A stretch of DNA of 64,000 nucleotides from Methylomonas montana (GCF_030490285.1 NZ_CP129884.1:2480001-2544000), one strand, 5' to 3'; shown: positions 1-8,927, numbered from the stretch's first letter. Notes: generated by a model from the sequence alone, not told the origin. Made by a program: numbers and translations.

Positions 1-1
1 C

Positions 2-592
2 AGTTGGGCCAACTTCTTTCATGGCGGCTTCGTGCTGTTATTTGTGGTGTTGTTTCCAGGCTTGATCTCGACGATCCCGCTGGCATCGTTGGCTGCGCTG
101 CTGGTCTATACCGGCTATCGCTTGGCGTCGCCGCAAGCCTTTGCCAAAAGCATGGATATGGGCAAGGAGCAACTGGCCTTGTTCGTGATTACCATTTTGG
201 CGATTCTGGCCAGCAACCTGTTGATCGGCGTGCTGCTTGGTATCGCCGCTAAACTATTGCTGCATATCGGCCGCGGGGTACCGTTGAGCAACATGCTGTC
301 GATGTCCTACAAACTGCAAGCCAACGGCCCGGACAGTTGGATTATTAAAGTCAGCGGCGCGGCCTTGTTCTCCAACTTTCTGGCGTTGAAAAGCCAGATT
401 GCCACCCTCGCCGACGGCCAAACCGTGATATTCGATGTAACCGCCGCCGACCTGATCGACCACACCGTAATGGAATTTATCGCCCATTACCAAGAAGACT
501 ACATCGCCCGTGGCGGCCGTTGCGAAATTCACGGCCTGGCCGATTTGGAATCTTTGGGAGACCATGCCCTGGCTGCAAGAAAGCGTCGATAA
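2..592 (+). CDS. SulP-family anion transporter, C-terminal part (truncated by window edge)
   Basis: Open from the first base; the start lies outside the window. About 196 residues are visible: two to three hydrophobic segments (residues ~5-30 and ~55-85 of the fragment), then a soluble ~100-residue C-terminal domain with the pattern of a STAS domain (VSGAALFSN, VIFDVTAADLIDHTVMEF). Membrane transport core plus cytoplasmic STAS is the SulP architecture, a family that moves sulfate, bicarbonate or related anions across the inner membrane. The substrate cannot be read from this fragment. No partner gene follows; a 440-base gap separates it from the next gene. Confidence 0.85.
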   Translation, partial: SWANFFHGGFVLLFVVLFPGLISTIPLASLAALLVYTGYRLASPQAFAKSMDMGKEQLALFVITILAILASNLLIGVLLGIAAKLLLHIGRGVPLSNMLSMSYKLQANGPDSWIIKVSGAALFSNFLALKSQIATLADGQTVIFDVTAADLIDHTVMEFIAHYQEDYIARGGRCEIHGLADLESLGDHALAARKRR

Positions 593-1033
593 ACTTCCGT
601 CCCTCCTTAACCAAAAAAGGGGGCTAGCAATACTCGACACGGCTGTAGAGACTCAACATCCTGAGGCATTCACCAATCAGTTGATAGGCTCCACGCTGAA
701 TTCGGCCTCTGTTGCCTATCTTGACACAAGGTCAAAGGTTTCCGCTGGAATCGAAAACAGATTTAGCGGATTTATCGCAAACGAGAGTTAAAGCCTTGCG
801 TAGAGCTGCCCCAAGAAACTGAGCACATACGACACATCAGCAGATCACGAATGTAGCTCAAGATTACTGTTTGTAAGCAAAAATTGACAGTCTCTATCGA
901 GTGCGATAACTTCGACGATTAACATAAGGGAACCTCAAAAAATGCCCTCTCCCAGAGGGAGAAGGAGGTTATTTTGATTTTTAGAAATTCTCATAATAGA
1001 TATATTTCATAAACGCTTACCTAAATTATCGGT
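593..1033. other. Gene-poor spacer with a small palindromic repeat
   Basis: No convincing gene. An open frame starting at 510 runs to 791 but overlaps the SulP gene out of frame and has no family-like pattern. At 948-962 the inverted repeat TCTCCC-aga-GGGAGA lies in a longer CCCTCTCCC...GGGAGAAGG context, resembling a short repeat scattered in many gammaproteobacteria. AT-rich sequence at 975-1020 probably holds the promoter of the following receiver gene, but no clear -35/-10 pair can be named. Confidence 0.5.
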
Positions 1034-1423
1034 TTGGATGTGAAAACAAGACAAAGGATTTTGCTTGTCGAAGATGACAAAAACTGTGCAGATTTATTGC
1101 ATTACGTTTTGGTAAGAGCCGGCTTCCAGGTAGACATCGCAGCAGACGGTCTTCAGGGACAAAGACTCATCAATAACTCCGCAAATCCGCCAGCACTGGT
1201 CTTAACAGGGTTGATTTTGCCTTACATAGATGGCTATCAACTGCTGCAGCAAGTTCGCAAAACTGAAAATTGGTCACAAGTGCCAATCATTGTTTTAAGC
1301 TCTAAAACTCAAGAACAAGATATTGTCAGGGCTTTTCAGCTCGGCGCGTCGGACTACGTCACCAAACCTTTTCAATTGGGAGAATTATTAGCTCGTATCG
1401 ATTGCCGTATAAACGAGAGCTAA
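1034..1423 (+). CDS. Single-domain response regulator (receiver domain only)
   Basis: A 127-129 residue protein that is almost entirely a CheY-like receiver domain. Visible features are the acidic pair in LLVEDDKN, the GYQLLQQVR helix, the VLSSK segment (Thr/Ser position) and the conserved Lys in YVTKPFQLGEL. The usual phospho-acceptor strand reads ALVLTGLILPYIDGY, where the normal DLxxP Asp is replaced by Gly (LTGLILP), so canonical phosphorylation may be lost; this is a notable oddity. The start is either TTG 1034 or GTG 1040, with no strong ribosome site for either. It lies 10 bases before the YaiO gene and probably belongs to the polysaccharide locus as a regulator or docking protein. Confidence 0.85.
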   Translation: MDVKTRQRILLVEDDKNCADLLHYVLVRAGFQVDIAADGLQGQRLINNSANPPALVLTGLILPYIDGYQLLQQVRKTENWSQVPIIVLSSKTQEQDIVRAFQLGASDYVTKPFQLGELLARIDCRINES

Positions 1424-1433
1424 TATTTCGTAT

Positions 1434-2678
1434 ATGTCTCACATTTACCGTTGGTTTATCATCTGTTCGATGATTTCCGGGCCATTATCAGCCGCCAATA
1501 CCCAGCCCCTGATCGATGAGGCGGTCCATAGCGGTCGTTTTTCAGATGCAGAGCGACTTCTGCGCGACGACTTAATTCAAAATCCCAATAATGCAGAAGC
1601 GGCTTTTCGATTAGCCAAAGTGCTGTCCTGGCAAAAAAAATATGACGACGCGGAAATCGCTTACCGCGCACTATTGGCGAACGAACCGGAAAATACCGAC
1701 TATCAATTAGGGCTCGCCCAAGTCTATGTATGGCGAAATCAGCCCGCATTAGCCCTGCCGTTGCTCGAAAAAGCCAGAGCCTCAGCTGCGGCTGATTCGG
1801 ATATTTGGCGGTTACATATTCAAGCGCTAGCGGCAAAAGGCGATGTAGTATCGCTTCGGCAAGCGCTTGTTTTGAGACAACAGGCAGCGGAACGTTTCCC
1901 AAACTTGAATTGGCCCGCTATAGAAGAGCCTCCGGAAAATGCCGCGACAAAGCCGGTTGCAGGCGTCGTGACAGCATTGGAACGAAAATTCAATGACCCC
2001 TATGCCAACCAGATTGAGTTAGGTGGTTCCTATGAGAACCTGACTAATCAGCAAGGCCATTGGCGATCCGAATATTTGAGTATCGAGCATCATTTTAACC
2101 CTCGCCAATTGGTATATGGCTCGGTTCAACAAACCGAACGTTTCGCCCGGAACGACATCCAGCTACTCTTGGGAACCTACCAGCCGCTGACCGCCAATCT
2201 GACTTTCAACCTGGAAGGAGATGTCAGTCCGACTTCTCAGGTCTTGGCCAAAAACAGCATCATGGCTTCGTTACAAGGTGGCTTGGGCCACGGGGTTTTC
2301 CTGACCGGCGGCTACCGCCATAGTGAATACGGTACCGGTCCGGTTGAACAAGGTTTCTCCACTTTAGAAAGTTATTTCTCTGATTTTCGCTTTGCTTATA
2401 CCGTCCGCGCGACCGATTCTTTCCAGAAAACCCAGTTCGGTCACCGCTTTGACTTTTCGTATTACTACAATGACATCAGTTCTATCACCTTTACTTACAA
2501 CTTTGGTGCAGAAACAGGTGGTTTCCAAGGCGTTGTCTACGACACGCAATATTTTGGCCTACACGGTAGACATTGGCTTAATCCGGACTGGGCGTTAACC
2601 TGGGACTTGGGACATATCGAACAAGGCACGTCTTATATTCGCGAAGGAGCGACACTTGGGATTCGCCGCGCTTTCTGA
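1434..2678 (+). CDS. YaiO-type TPR plus outer-membrane beta-barrel protein
   Basis: 414 residues. An N-terminal signal peptide (about residues 1-20) is followed by TPR-like helices (about 25-165, with pattern AAFRLAKVLSWQKKYDDAEIAYRALL) and a ~230-residue C-terminal region of alternating strands rich in aromatic and Gly residues that ends in Phe (GIRRAF), as outer-membrane barrels do. Periplasmic TPR scaffold plus barrel is the YaiO layout and resembles PgaA/BcsC-like export porins in principle. Its gene overlaps the following HEAT gene by 23 bases, implying co-translation. Likely role (inference): outer-membrane exit for the polysaccharide made by the GT2 protein. Confidence 0.8.
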   Translation: MSHIYRWFIICSMISGPLSAANTQPLIDEAVHSGRFSDAERLLRDDLIQNPNNAEAAFRLAKVLSWQKKYDDAEIAYRALLANEPENTDYQLGLAQVYVWRNQPALALPLLEKARASAAADSDIWRLHIQALAAKGDVVSLRQALVLRQQAAERFPNLNWPAIEEPPENAATKPVAGVVTALERKFNDPYANQIELGGSYENLTNQQGHWRSEYLSIEHHFNPRQLVYGSVQQTERFARNDIQLLLGTYQPLTANLTFNLEGDVSPTSQVLAKNSIMASLQGGLGHGVFLTGGYRHSEYGTGPVEQGFSTLESYFSDFRFAYTVRATDSFQKTQFGHRFDFSYYYNDISSITFTYNFGAETGGFQGVVYDTQYFGLHGRHWLNPDWALTWDLGHIEQGTSYIREGATLGIRRAF

Positions 2679-3729
2679 CATTAGGGTTATCATCGCCTTC
2701 TGGATCGGAGCAATTTCCATTTTGCTCGCCTTCCTGTTGCTCATCGAGATTATCTGGCTGCGTACCTCCTTATTGCTTAAGAGCTATTTTCGCGAAACAT
2801 TCGAAACCAAGGCACAAAAGTGGTTGATTCGCAGAATAGCCGGAGAATCAGGCGAGATGCCAAAATTTAGGCGCCGCAATCTGCGTGATTTCATGCACCT
2901 TTGGATTCATTATCAAGAAATGTTACGCGGGGAATCCACGGAGCGGCTCAATCAGGCGCTGCTAGATTCCGGTTTTTTGCCACTGATACGCAAACAACTG
3001 CGTCGAGGTAGTTTTGAAGACCGTTTATTGGCCGTTACCCTGCTTGGGCATCATAGGGATGTCCAATCGCTAAAGCTTATCGACCAGCTACTTGACTCAG
3101 CGTCCCCTTTACTATCGATGACCGCCGCAAAAGCGCTAGCGAGAATTGCACCGGAACAAGCTCAGCACAAAATAGTGCAATTGCTGATTCAGCGCCGCGA
3201 TTGGGTGCCTGTGCGGGTGTTACTGATGCTGAAATTGACCGACCCTTGTTTGAAACAAGCACTGCTCGACACTATCCAACGCGAGGCCGCTCAATTTCCG
3301 CCTTATTTGCTGCGACTGGTTCAATATCTGGAAAACTTGCCGAATAACCAGGCGCTGGCCGTCACCCAAAAACTCTTGGCAAATCAAAACCAACAAGATG
3401 GCGACGGTGATTTAATTGCGGCCGGGCTGCGTTTGATCTGCCATCCTGCCGAAATGGAAACAGCCCGTAAATTTTTTGACGACGACCACTGGGCAGTTCA
3501 AGTGCAAATAGCCTCGCTGATCTCTCGATTAGGCTCGGCTAGCGATGCTCACCATCTGGTTAAGCTGCTCGATTCCAGTCAATGGTGGGTTCGTTACCGC
3601 GCCGCCAAGGCGCTAGTAAATTTACCTTATATGAATCATCGTGCGATTAAACGTCTCGCTAAAACACGAAAAGACTTGTTCGCGAGAAATATATTGCAGC
3701 AAATTTTAGCGGAACAGGATCATCGATGA
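2656..3729 (+). CDS. Membrane-anchored HEAT-repeat protein
   Basis: 357 residues. The TTG start at 2656 is chosen because GAAGGAG lies just upstream (2643-2649). One N-terminal membrane segment (about residues 10-32) is followed by a soluble region. From about residue 115 onward it shows HEAT/Armadillo-type repeats (RLLAVTLLGHHRD, SMTAAKALARIAP, VQIASLISRLG, VRYRAAKALVNLP). HEAT arrays are protein-binding scaffolds, so it probably organises the synthase on the cytoplasmic face. It overlaps the upstream barrel gene by 23 bases and the downstream GT2 gene by 4 (ATGA). Confidence 0.8.
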   Translation: MGFAALSDIRVIIAFWIGAISILLAFLLLIEIIWLRTSLLLKSYFRETFETKAQKWLIRRIAGESGEMPKFRRRNLRDFMHLWIHYQEMLRGESTERLNQALLDSGFLPLIRKQLRRGSFEDRLLAVTLLGHHRDVQSLKLIDQLLDSASPLLSMTAAKALARIAPEQAQHKIVQLLIQRRDWVPVRVLLMLKLTDPCLKQALLDTIQREAAQFPPYLLRLVQYLENLPNNQALAVTQKLLANQNQQDGDGDLIAAGLRLICHPAEMETARKFFDDDHWAVQVQIASLISRLGSASDAHHLVKLLDSSQWWVRYRAAKALVNLPYMNHRAIKRLAKTRKDLFARNILQQILAEQDHR

Positions 3730-5168
3730 CCGGCCTGCCAATCAATTGGAACGACCTTTTACATTTCAGCGAATGGTTTTTTTTGGCCTATTTTGTCGCC
3801 ATCAATTTTTTTTATCTGATGTTGAATGTGGTAGCGCTATTCAACTTGTCAGCCTACATGCCGAACAAGATTTTGGAAGATATGCCGCAAATCTATTCCG
3901 GCATGGAGCCGCCAGTCAGTATTTTGATTCCGGCCTATAACGAGCAAACGACCATCATTGGCTCAACACTATCCATGCTGCAATTGGATTACCCGGAATT
4001 TGAACTGGTCGTCGTTAACGACGGCTCTACAGACAACACGCTGCAGACTCTAACAGACTATTTTGGTTTGCTGCCTTTTCCGGAGGCCTATCGCCAATCG
4101 CTAGACACCCAGGACGTCAAAGCCATCTTTCGTTCAACCCGCTACCCCAATTTACGCGTTATCGATAAAGTCAATGGCGGCAAAGCCGATGCTCTGAATG
4201 CGGCGGTTAATGCGGCCCGTTACCCTTTAATCTGCTCGGTCGACGCCGACAGCATGCTGCAATTGAATAGCTTGCAACGCATCACCTTCCCGTTCATGGA
4301 AGATCGCCGAGTGGTTGCGGTCGGTGGCACCGTCCGCGTCGCAAACGGCTGCTCGGTTAAAGACGGTTTCATGAGCGCTATTGGTTTACCCAGTAACTTA
4401 CTGGCACTGTTTCAGGTCATCGAATATTTACGGGCATTTTTATTTGGCCGGCTGGGATGGTCGGTTCTTGGCGGATTGCTGATCATATCCGGCGCATTCG
4501 GCGTGTTCCGCAAAGACGTGGTGTTGGCTATTGGCGGTTTTCGATCAGATACCGTTGGCGAAGATATGGAGCTTGTGGTGCGCATGCATCGATTGCTACG
4601 CAAACGAAAACAAACATATCGCATGGTGTTCTTACCCGATCCGGTTTCTTGGACGGAAGTACCGGAAGATTTTCGGACACTGAAAAATCAAAGGGTGCGC
4701 TGGCAACGCGGCTTATGTGAAAGTTTGTTTGGCAATTTAGGACTGATGTTCAGTCTCAATGGCGGTGTACCAGGCTGGTTGGCTTTTCCATTCATGTTAT
4801 TTTTCGAATGCTTAGGCCCACTCGTTGAGGTGACCGGCTACATTCTGATGTTCGTTTTTTATTGGCTGGATTATCTATCTTGGCCTGTGTTCAGCATTTT
4901 TATATTTGCTAGTATCGGTCTGGGTCTATTACTATCGGTCTCGAGTTTATTGCTCGAAGAAATGTCATTTCACCTGTACGACAACCCCAAGCAAATTCCA
5001 GGCTTATTGTTAGCCGCTATTCTGGAGAATTTCGGGTTTAGACAACTCAATTCAATTTGGCGGGTGATAGGGTTCTTGCATTGGTTATTCGGTCGCAAAC
5101 ACGGCTGGGGCGAAATGAAGCGCAAAGGCAAGTGGCATGATTTAAAGGAGAAGGAGTATGCATCATGA
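3726..5168 (+). CDS. Processive family-2 glycosyltransferase (polysaccharide synthase)
   Basis: 480 residues. An N-terminal membrane helix (about 17-40) precedes a GT-A domain with VSILIPAYNE (~64-73), the NDGSTD motif (~98-103), the DxD-type SVDADS (D173, D175), the TVGEDMEL acceptor/base motif (E279-D280) and the QRVRW motif (Q322-W326). QxxRW marks processive inverting synthases such as PgaC, BcsA and HasA. Several membrane helices follow (about 345-425). It likely polymerises and extrudes a beta-linked polysaccharide at the inner membrane; the sugar is unknown. Translation is coupled to the HEAT gene (ATGA) and to the next gene (11-base overlap). Confidence 0.9.
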   Translation: MTGLPINWNDLLHFSEWFFLAYFVAINFFYLMLNVVALFNLSAYMPNKILEDMPQIYSGMEPPVSILIPAYNEQTTIIGSTLSMLQLDYPEFELVVVNDGSTDNTLQTLTDYFGLLPFPEAYRQSLDTQDVKAIFRSTRYPNLRVIDKVNGGKADALNAAVNAARYPLICSVDADSMLQLNSLQRITFPFMEDRRVVAVGGTVRVANGCSVKDGFMSAIGLPSNLLALFQVIEYLRAFLFGRLGWSVLGGLLIISGAFGVFRKDVVLAIGGFRSDTVGEDMELVVRMHRLLRKRKQTYRMVFLPDPVSWTEVPEDFRTLKNQRVRWQRGLCESLFGNLGLMFSLNGGVPGWLAFPFMLFFECLGPLVEVTGYILMFVFYWLDYLSWPVFSIFIFASIGLGLLLSVSSLLLEEMSFHLYDNPKQIPGLLLAAILENFGFRQLNSIWRVIGFLHWLFGRKHGWGEMKRKGKWHDLKEKEYAS

Positions 5169-6522
5169 ACGCTACCGACATGGCCTCAGTATATTCGCTA
5201 CCCACCTGTCACAAAGATTATGTTGGCTGTTGCTAGTTGTCTCAAGTATGGCCGACGCCAGTTGGTTAGAATTTTGTCCCTATCCGTCCTTACCTGATCC
5301 GCTGCCTCCCGGTTATCTATCGCACATTCTCGATTCAACGCAAACTGTCAGACTTCTGCGGATTAGCGCAGAGCCGCCCAATGATCCAAGCTGCCAAGTT
5401 AGGCAATTACCGATCAGCACTGATGACTTGGCTTGGGTTGGTTTTGCAAGCCCTTCGGATAGTCAGGCCAGACGATTAGGTTTGCTAGGCCAACAAAATC
5501 AACAAACCTTCAAAGTCACAGAAATCGTTGACATTGATGCATCGGCAGCGACGGTGCACGTTAGGGACGAGTCCCTTCCGCCAAAGTTGACGGGGCCTAA
5601 AACATCGCCAATACATTATCCTCGATCCGCCTGGTTTTGGTCACCCACCATCTGGCAACAAACACCGCAGCGTATTTTCGACGCCCAAATCAAATTTGGG
5701 TTACAGCGGATTTATATCTCGTTACCCTTCTCAGAACAGCAAATCAGTCATGCCAATCAATTGCGGGAGTTTTTGCAACTCGCTCATCGGCATGGTTTGC
5801 AAGTTTGGGCAGTACTGGGCGATCCGCATGCGGTGCTCGACGACCAACGCCCCTATTTCCTCAATCTAGCCAAATCGATTGAAGCCTTCAATTCCGAACC
5901 CGACCCAAACAAACTCGATGGCCTACAGTTGGATATAGAGCCCTACTTGCTACCCGGCTACCACGTAAATCCGGGGATTTGGTTAAAAAAACAAGCTGAA
6001 ACCGTGGCAGCCGTACGGCAAGTAACGCCATCTTTGGCGCTAGACATGGTGATTCCATTTTGGCTTAATCCGGAACAAAAAGAAGGAAGCGAACTTCTGA
6101 CGGCAGTCGAAGCCCACTTGAACAGTTTAACCGTTATGAATTACCGCACTGATCTGGATCAAATTAATGATTTTACGGAAAAATTTCTGACCTGGGGCGA
6201 TACGCACAAAAAGTCGGTTTTTATCGCACTGGAATCCCTGCCTATAGCGGATCAGGAACTACGTGTCTATGCACAGGCGGCACAGGGTGAGCTTTGGCAA
6301 ATCGATTTTGGTTCCGTGAAAGTCTTAATGTTACTGAAACAGCCGCAAGCCCTATCCGGCGAGAAAGCCTATCGGTTATCCCACACACGTAACGTGGAGG
6401 GAAGCAATACCAGCTTTTTCCAAAAACCGGAAGCATTACATGACTTAATCAGCAAAATCGAATATCGCTTCAGTGACTCGCCATCATTTGCCGGCGTTGC
6501 TTTGCATGGTCTTGATTATTAA
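5158..6522 (+). CDS. Secreted GH18-like TIM-barrel protein of the polysaccharide locus
   Basis: 454 residues with an N-terminal signal-like hydrophobic segment (about 18-33). The C-terminal ~280 residues have TIM-barrel features: RIYISLPFS, LQVWAVLGDPHAV, the acidic strand LDGLQLDIEPYL and the later VMNYRTDLD. The D-x-D-x-E strand and MNY motif recall GH18-type hydrolases, but I cannot show activity. By analogy with PgaB-like partners of synthase systems it may trim or modify the polymer in the periplasm; that role is inferred. The start overlaps the GT2 gene by 11 bases, and the gene ends the plus-strand run, convergent with the next gene. Confidence 0.65.
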   Translation: MHHERYRHGLSIFATHLSQRLCWLLLVVSSMADASWLEFCPYPSLPDPLPPGYLSHILDSTQTVRLLRISAEPPNDPSCQVRQLPISTDDLAWVGFASPSDSQARRLGLLGQQNQQTFKVTEIVDIDASAATVHVRDESLPPKLTGPKTSPIHYPRSAWFWSPTIWQQTPQRIFDAQIKFGLQRIYISLPFSEQQISHANQLREFLQLAHRHGLQVWAVLGDPHAVLDDQRPYFLNLAKSIEAFNSEPDPNKLDGLQLDIEPYLLPGYHVNPGIWLKKQAETVAAVRQVTPSLALDMVIPFWLNPEQKEGSELLTAVEAHLNSLTVMNYRTDLDQINDFTEKFLTWGDTHKKSVFIALESLPIADQELRVYAQAAQGELWQIDFGSVKVLMLLKQPQALSGEKAYRLSHTRNVEGSNTSFFQKPEALHDLISKIEYRFSDSPSFAGVALHGLDY

Positions 6523-6543
6523 ACCTAACTATTTACGGCTTGG

Positions 6544-7509
6544 CTAAGGCACGACGAGATTAGTTTCGATTTTTTGCAACTGATCCCGAGCCTCTTGATG
6601 TTTGGGCTGGAGTTGTAGCACTTTTCGAAAATAATCCGCGGCTTCTTTTAAGCGTTTTTCTCTGGCCAACACCAATCCCAACCCGTTTAATGCTTCAACA
6701 TTGTCCGGTTCTTTCGCCAGCACTTTGGTAAATCCTTGCTCGGCAGCGGGAAGTAAGTTGTCCCGATAATTGCAGTAAGCGGTGCCTATTAGTGGATCGG
6801 TAGAAGATGGCAGCAAACCCTCTGCAGTGGTGAAATATTTTCGCGCAGCCTCTATGTTACCCAGTTTGTAATTGACCCAGGCATGCAACAATACCGCCGC
6901 AGGAGTCGGCGCCCGAATTTCATCTAAAAGCGTCAAAGCCTGCTGATAATCGCCCTCGTTGAACTTTGTTTCCGCCGAATCGAGTTTTACTGCTTGGCGA
7001 CTGCGCTCCCCTTCCTGCAGGGTATAACGAGCCACCTTGATTTGTTTTGCCTCAAGCAATTTTTTCACGGTGGCAATCCGATGAACCCCCAAATAACAAT
7101 GAAGATAAAGTTTGCCGGCATGATTGGCGATTGTCTCGGCAGCGTGATTAGCGTTTTGCTCATAATAAGCTCCAAACTTTTGCCCAAGAATGCTGGCCAT
7201 CGGGAAGTTTAGTAATTGCATACCATAACGTCCGGCCAACTCGCCTTCTTGATCCAACAGCTGTTTTTCATAGGGCAACGCCGGATCCAATAAGCTGACT
7301 ATCGTTTTTATATTGTTTTCTGACAGACGTTTGAAATCTTTTTCAACTGGATAAGGTCCGGTAATAATGTTCGCGCTGACATCGGAGATTTCGCCGCGAA
7401 AAATCCGTAATATTGGATTATCAGGGGTAATCAAAATCCAATACCCTAGTGCAATGCCAAGCAGTCCTAACATGGCAAAGCCAACAGTTTTTTTGAAGTA
7501 GTCGAACAT
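6544..7509 (-). CDS. Membrane-anchored cysteine phosphatase-like protein with TPR tail
   Basis: 321 residues. One N-terminal membrane helix (about 9-27) is followed by a dual-specificity/tyrosine phosphatase-like domain with the signature HCYLGVHR (nucleophile C138, R144; HC-x5-R). TPR helices follow from about residue 155 to 315 (YQQALTLLDEIRA, PDNVEALNGLGLVLARE). The usual general-acid Asp loop is not obvious; DPALPY at ~75 is a candidate. The substrate is unknown. The gene is convergent with the polysaccharide locus, with only 21 bases between stops, which suggests but does not prove a link to envelope polysaccharide control. Confidence 0.75.
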   Translation of the reverse strand: MFDYFKKTVGFAMLGLLGIALGYWILITPDNPILRIFRGEISDVSANIITGPYPVEKDFKRLSENNIKTIVSLLDPALPYEKQLLDQEGELAGRYGMQLLNFPMASILGQKFGAYYEQNANHAAETIANHAGKLYLHCYLGVHRIATVKKLLEAKQIKVARYTLQEGERSRQAVKLDSAETKFNEGDYQQALTLLDEIRAPTPAAVLLHAWVNYKLGNIEAARKYFTTAEGLLPSSTDPLIGTAYCNYRDNLLPAAEQGFTKVLAKEPDNVEALNGLGLVLAREKRLKEAADYFRKVLQLQPKHQEARDQLQKIETNLVVP

Positions 7510-7853
7510 ATTTTTGCCGGTGGCTCCCCAACAAGTGTATAAAAATGGTGCATCGATTTGATAGATAAGCCATTCATAAAAGCTTGGCTGTATTCAACGC
7601 GATGCTCTTTTAATTTTTTCTAAGCCAGAATTTTCCAGCATCGCCTTCCCTAAAAGCAAACGTTTTTGGTATTGCCCCTAGATGCCTGAAAGCCGCCGCC
7701 CGGTTAGTCTCTCAATGGGAATTGCCGCAACAGCCTTCCGCGACGATAAAACACCATGTTGCCGTGGATCGTTTTGACGGTGACATTGCGATATTTGAAG
7801 GGATGTGCAATCGGCTGATTACGTCAGGCTCTCGATACCGTAATCACGTCATT
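7510..7853. other. Spacer without a recognised gene
   Basis: 344 bases upstream of the minus-strand phosphatase gene. The part next to 7510-7600 is AT-rich and probably carries its promoter. No frame with family-like sequence, no clear hairpin-T terminator and no RNA gene was recognised. Confidence 0.4.
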
Positions 7854-8042
7854 TCATATTGGAATATCATCCACGGCGTCGGCGGCGGAATCTATCGCAT
7901 CGTGAGCGGAATTGCCAACACCAGGGACTACCGAAATTACCGCGCCACCCAGACGCATCGGTACCGATGCGACCTTGGTAATCACGCAGCCTTGCAGTAG
8001 CGTAGCGCCTAGCAGCAGCAACACGATTTTTATTGGTTTCAT
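7854..8042 (-). CDS. Small lipoprotein, DUF6726-like
   Basis: 62 residues beginning with a lipoprotein signal (LLLLGATLLQGC, lipobox LQGC, Cys19). The mature part contains VITKVASVPMRLGGAVISVV and a DAIDSAADAVDDIPI tail, a pattern I recall from the small DUF6726 lipoproteins. GGGAG lies upstream of the ATG at a normal distance. The function is unknown; it is expected to be anchored to a membrane facing the periplasm. Confidence 0.7.
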   Translation of the reverse strand: MKPIKIVLLLLGATLLQGCVITKVASVPMRLGGAVISVVPGVGNSAHDAIDSAADAVDDIPI

Positions 8043-8420
8043 ACTAACTCCCGGTCTTTAAGATATTTTGTGCATGGTTTTGTACTACCGATAACCATTA
8101 TACAACCGGGTGATACTCCAGCGCGAAGCGCGCCAGTGGAGAACGAACCAGATATCATCAATATCGGCCTGTTCTGCCGGTTTTGATGTATGTATCGATA
8201 CGGGATATTACATCGCTGATAAAAACTCAACGACCTTAGAAACTATGATTGGATTGCTTGCCGCGTATTATTGGCCATTAGCTTCTTGGCCGGTTATTTG
8301 AAGAAACTGCCGGCCATGGCTTGGCTCGACGGTTTCGCCAGCGGCGGTCTCATGGTCAATAGTCAAACCTGAACCCTCCATTCGATGCGCATCCGAAACC
8401 GCCGACGCGCATCGTCCGGC
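8043..8420. other. Spacer with hairpin and a possible decayed gene fragment
   Basis: At 8116-8141 CTCCA and TGGAG flank a GCGCG/CGCGC-rich core, forming a strong hairpin. From 8223 to 8372 an open plus-strand frame of 49 codons without a usable early start reads as one hydrophobic helix followed by GYLKKLPAMAWLDGFASGGL and a stop. It resembles the tail of a lost membrane protein, but the family is not recognised. Nothing else was seen. Confidence 0.3.
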
Positions 8421-8927
8421 TTATTCTGCGGGCGCCATATGGTGCTGGGCATGCCCTGGCGCGACTGTTGCCCCGTGCTCCGCGGCTTGGGCCTCGAACC
8501 ATTCGTGCAATGCTTGTATGTATTGTGGATATTCGCTCGCATAATGAATCTGTCCACCGTTTGCCAAGGCTTTATAGTCGAATCGAATATCGTCGGTTTT
8601 TGCCATTTTCAATCTCGCCAGACCTGGCATATCCGCGCCGTGTAGCTTTTCGGTCACGGAAAAATCGCCTTTGCTGAAATCGACGGCAAGTTTGGCTAGA
8701 TGCGTTTGAATCAATTTTATATCGCGTGCATTATCCGCCGACTTGACGACCACATGCTGCACGCCGCCATGAACTGTTTTGCTAAAGGTCTGCACAGTTT
8801 GGGCGAGCGAATAAGGTATCAGTTGTTGAGCAGCATTAGCTTGCTTGGCGCTGGCCTGCTCCACAGCCACACTGGCGGTGGAAAAAACCAAAAGTCCGGC
8901 AATTATTATCAAAGGATGTTTTTTCAT
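8421..8927 (-). CDS. Periplasmic His-containing protein near copper genes
   Basis: 168 residues with a Sec signal peptide (about 1-22, cleavage near SVAVEQ). The mature protein has a conserved-looking core (IKLIQTHLAKLAVDFSKGD, HGADMPGLARLK, IHYASEYPQYIQALHEWF) and a His-rich tail (HGATVAPGHAQHHM). Proteins of this kind are often labelled aspartate carbamoyltransferase in databases, but no carbamoyltransferase motif is present and that name should not be carried over. It lies downstream of copB on the same strand with a 276-base gap. The His/Met content and location suggest periplasmic metal binding (inference). Confidence 0.6.
   Translation of the reverse strand: MKKHPLIIIAGLLVFSTASVAVEQASAKQANAAQQLIPYSLAQTVQTFSKTVHGGVQHVVVKSADNARDIKLIQTHLAKLAVDFSKGDFSVTEKLHGADMPGLARLKMAKTDDIRFDYKALANGGQIHYASEYPQYIQALHEWFEAQAAEHGATVAPGHAQHHMAPAE

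Noticed and set aside
510-791. 93-codon open frame after the SulP gene
   Set aside because: Overlaps the SulP gene out of frame, has no ribosome site or family-like pattern, and the second half is low-quality coding sequence.
8223-8372. Possible small membrane protein gene
   Set aside because: No usable start codon near the beginning and no recognised family; kept only as a possible decayed fragment.
8421-8927. Aspartate carbamoyltransferase label
   Set aside because: The name is used in databases for similar proteins, but the sequence is a short exported protein without carbamoyl-phosphate motifs.
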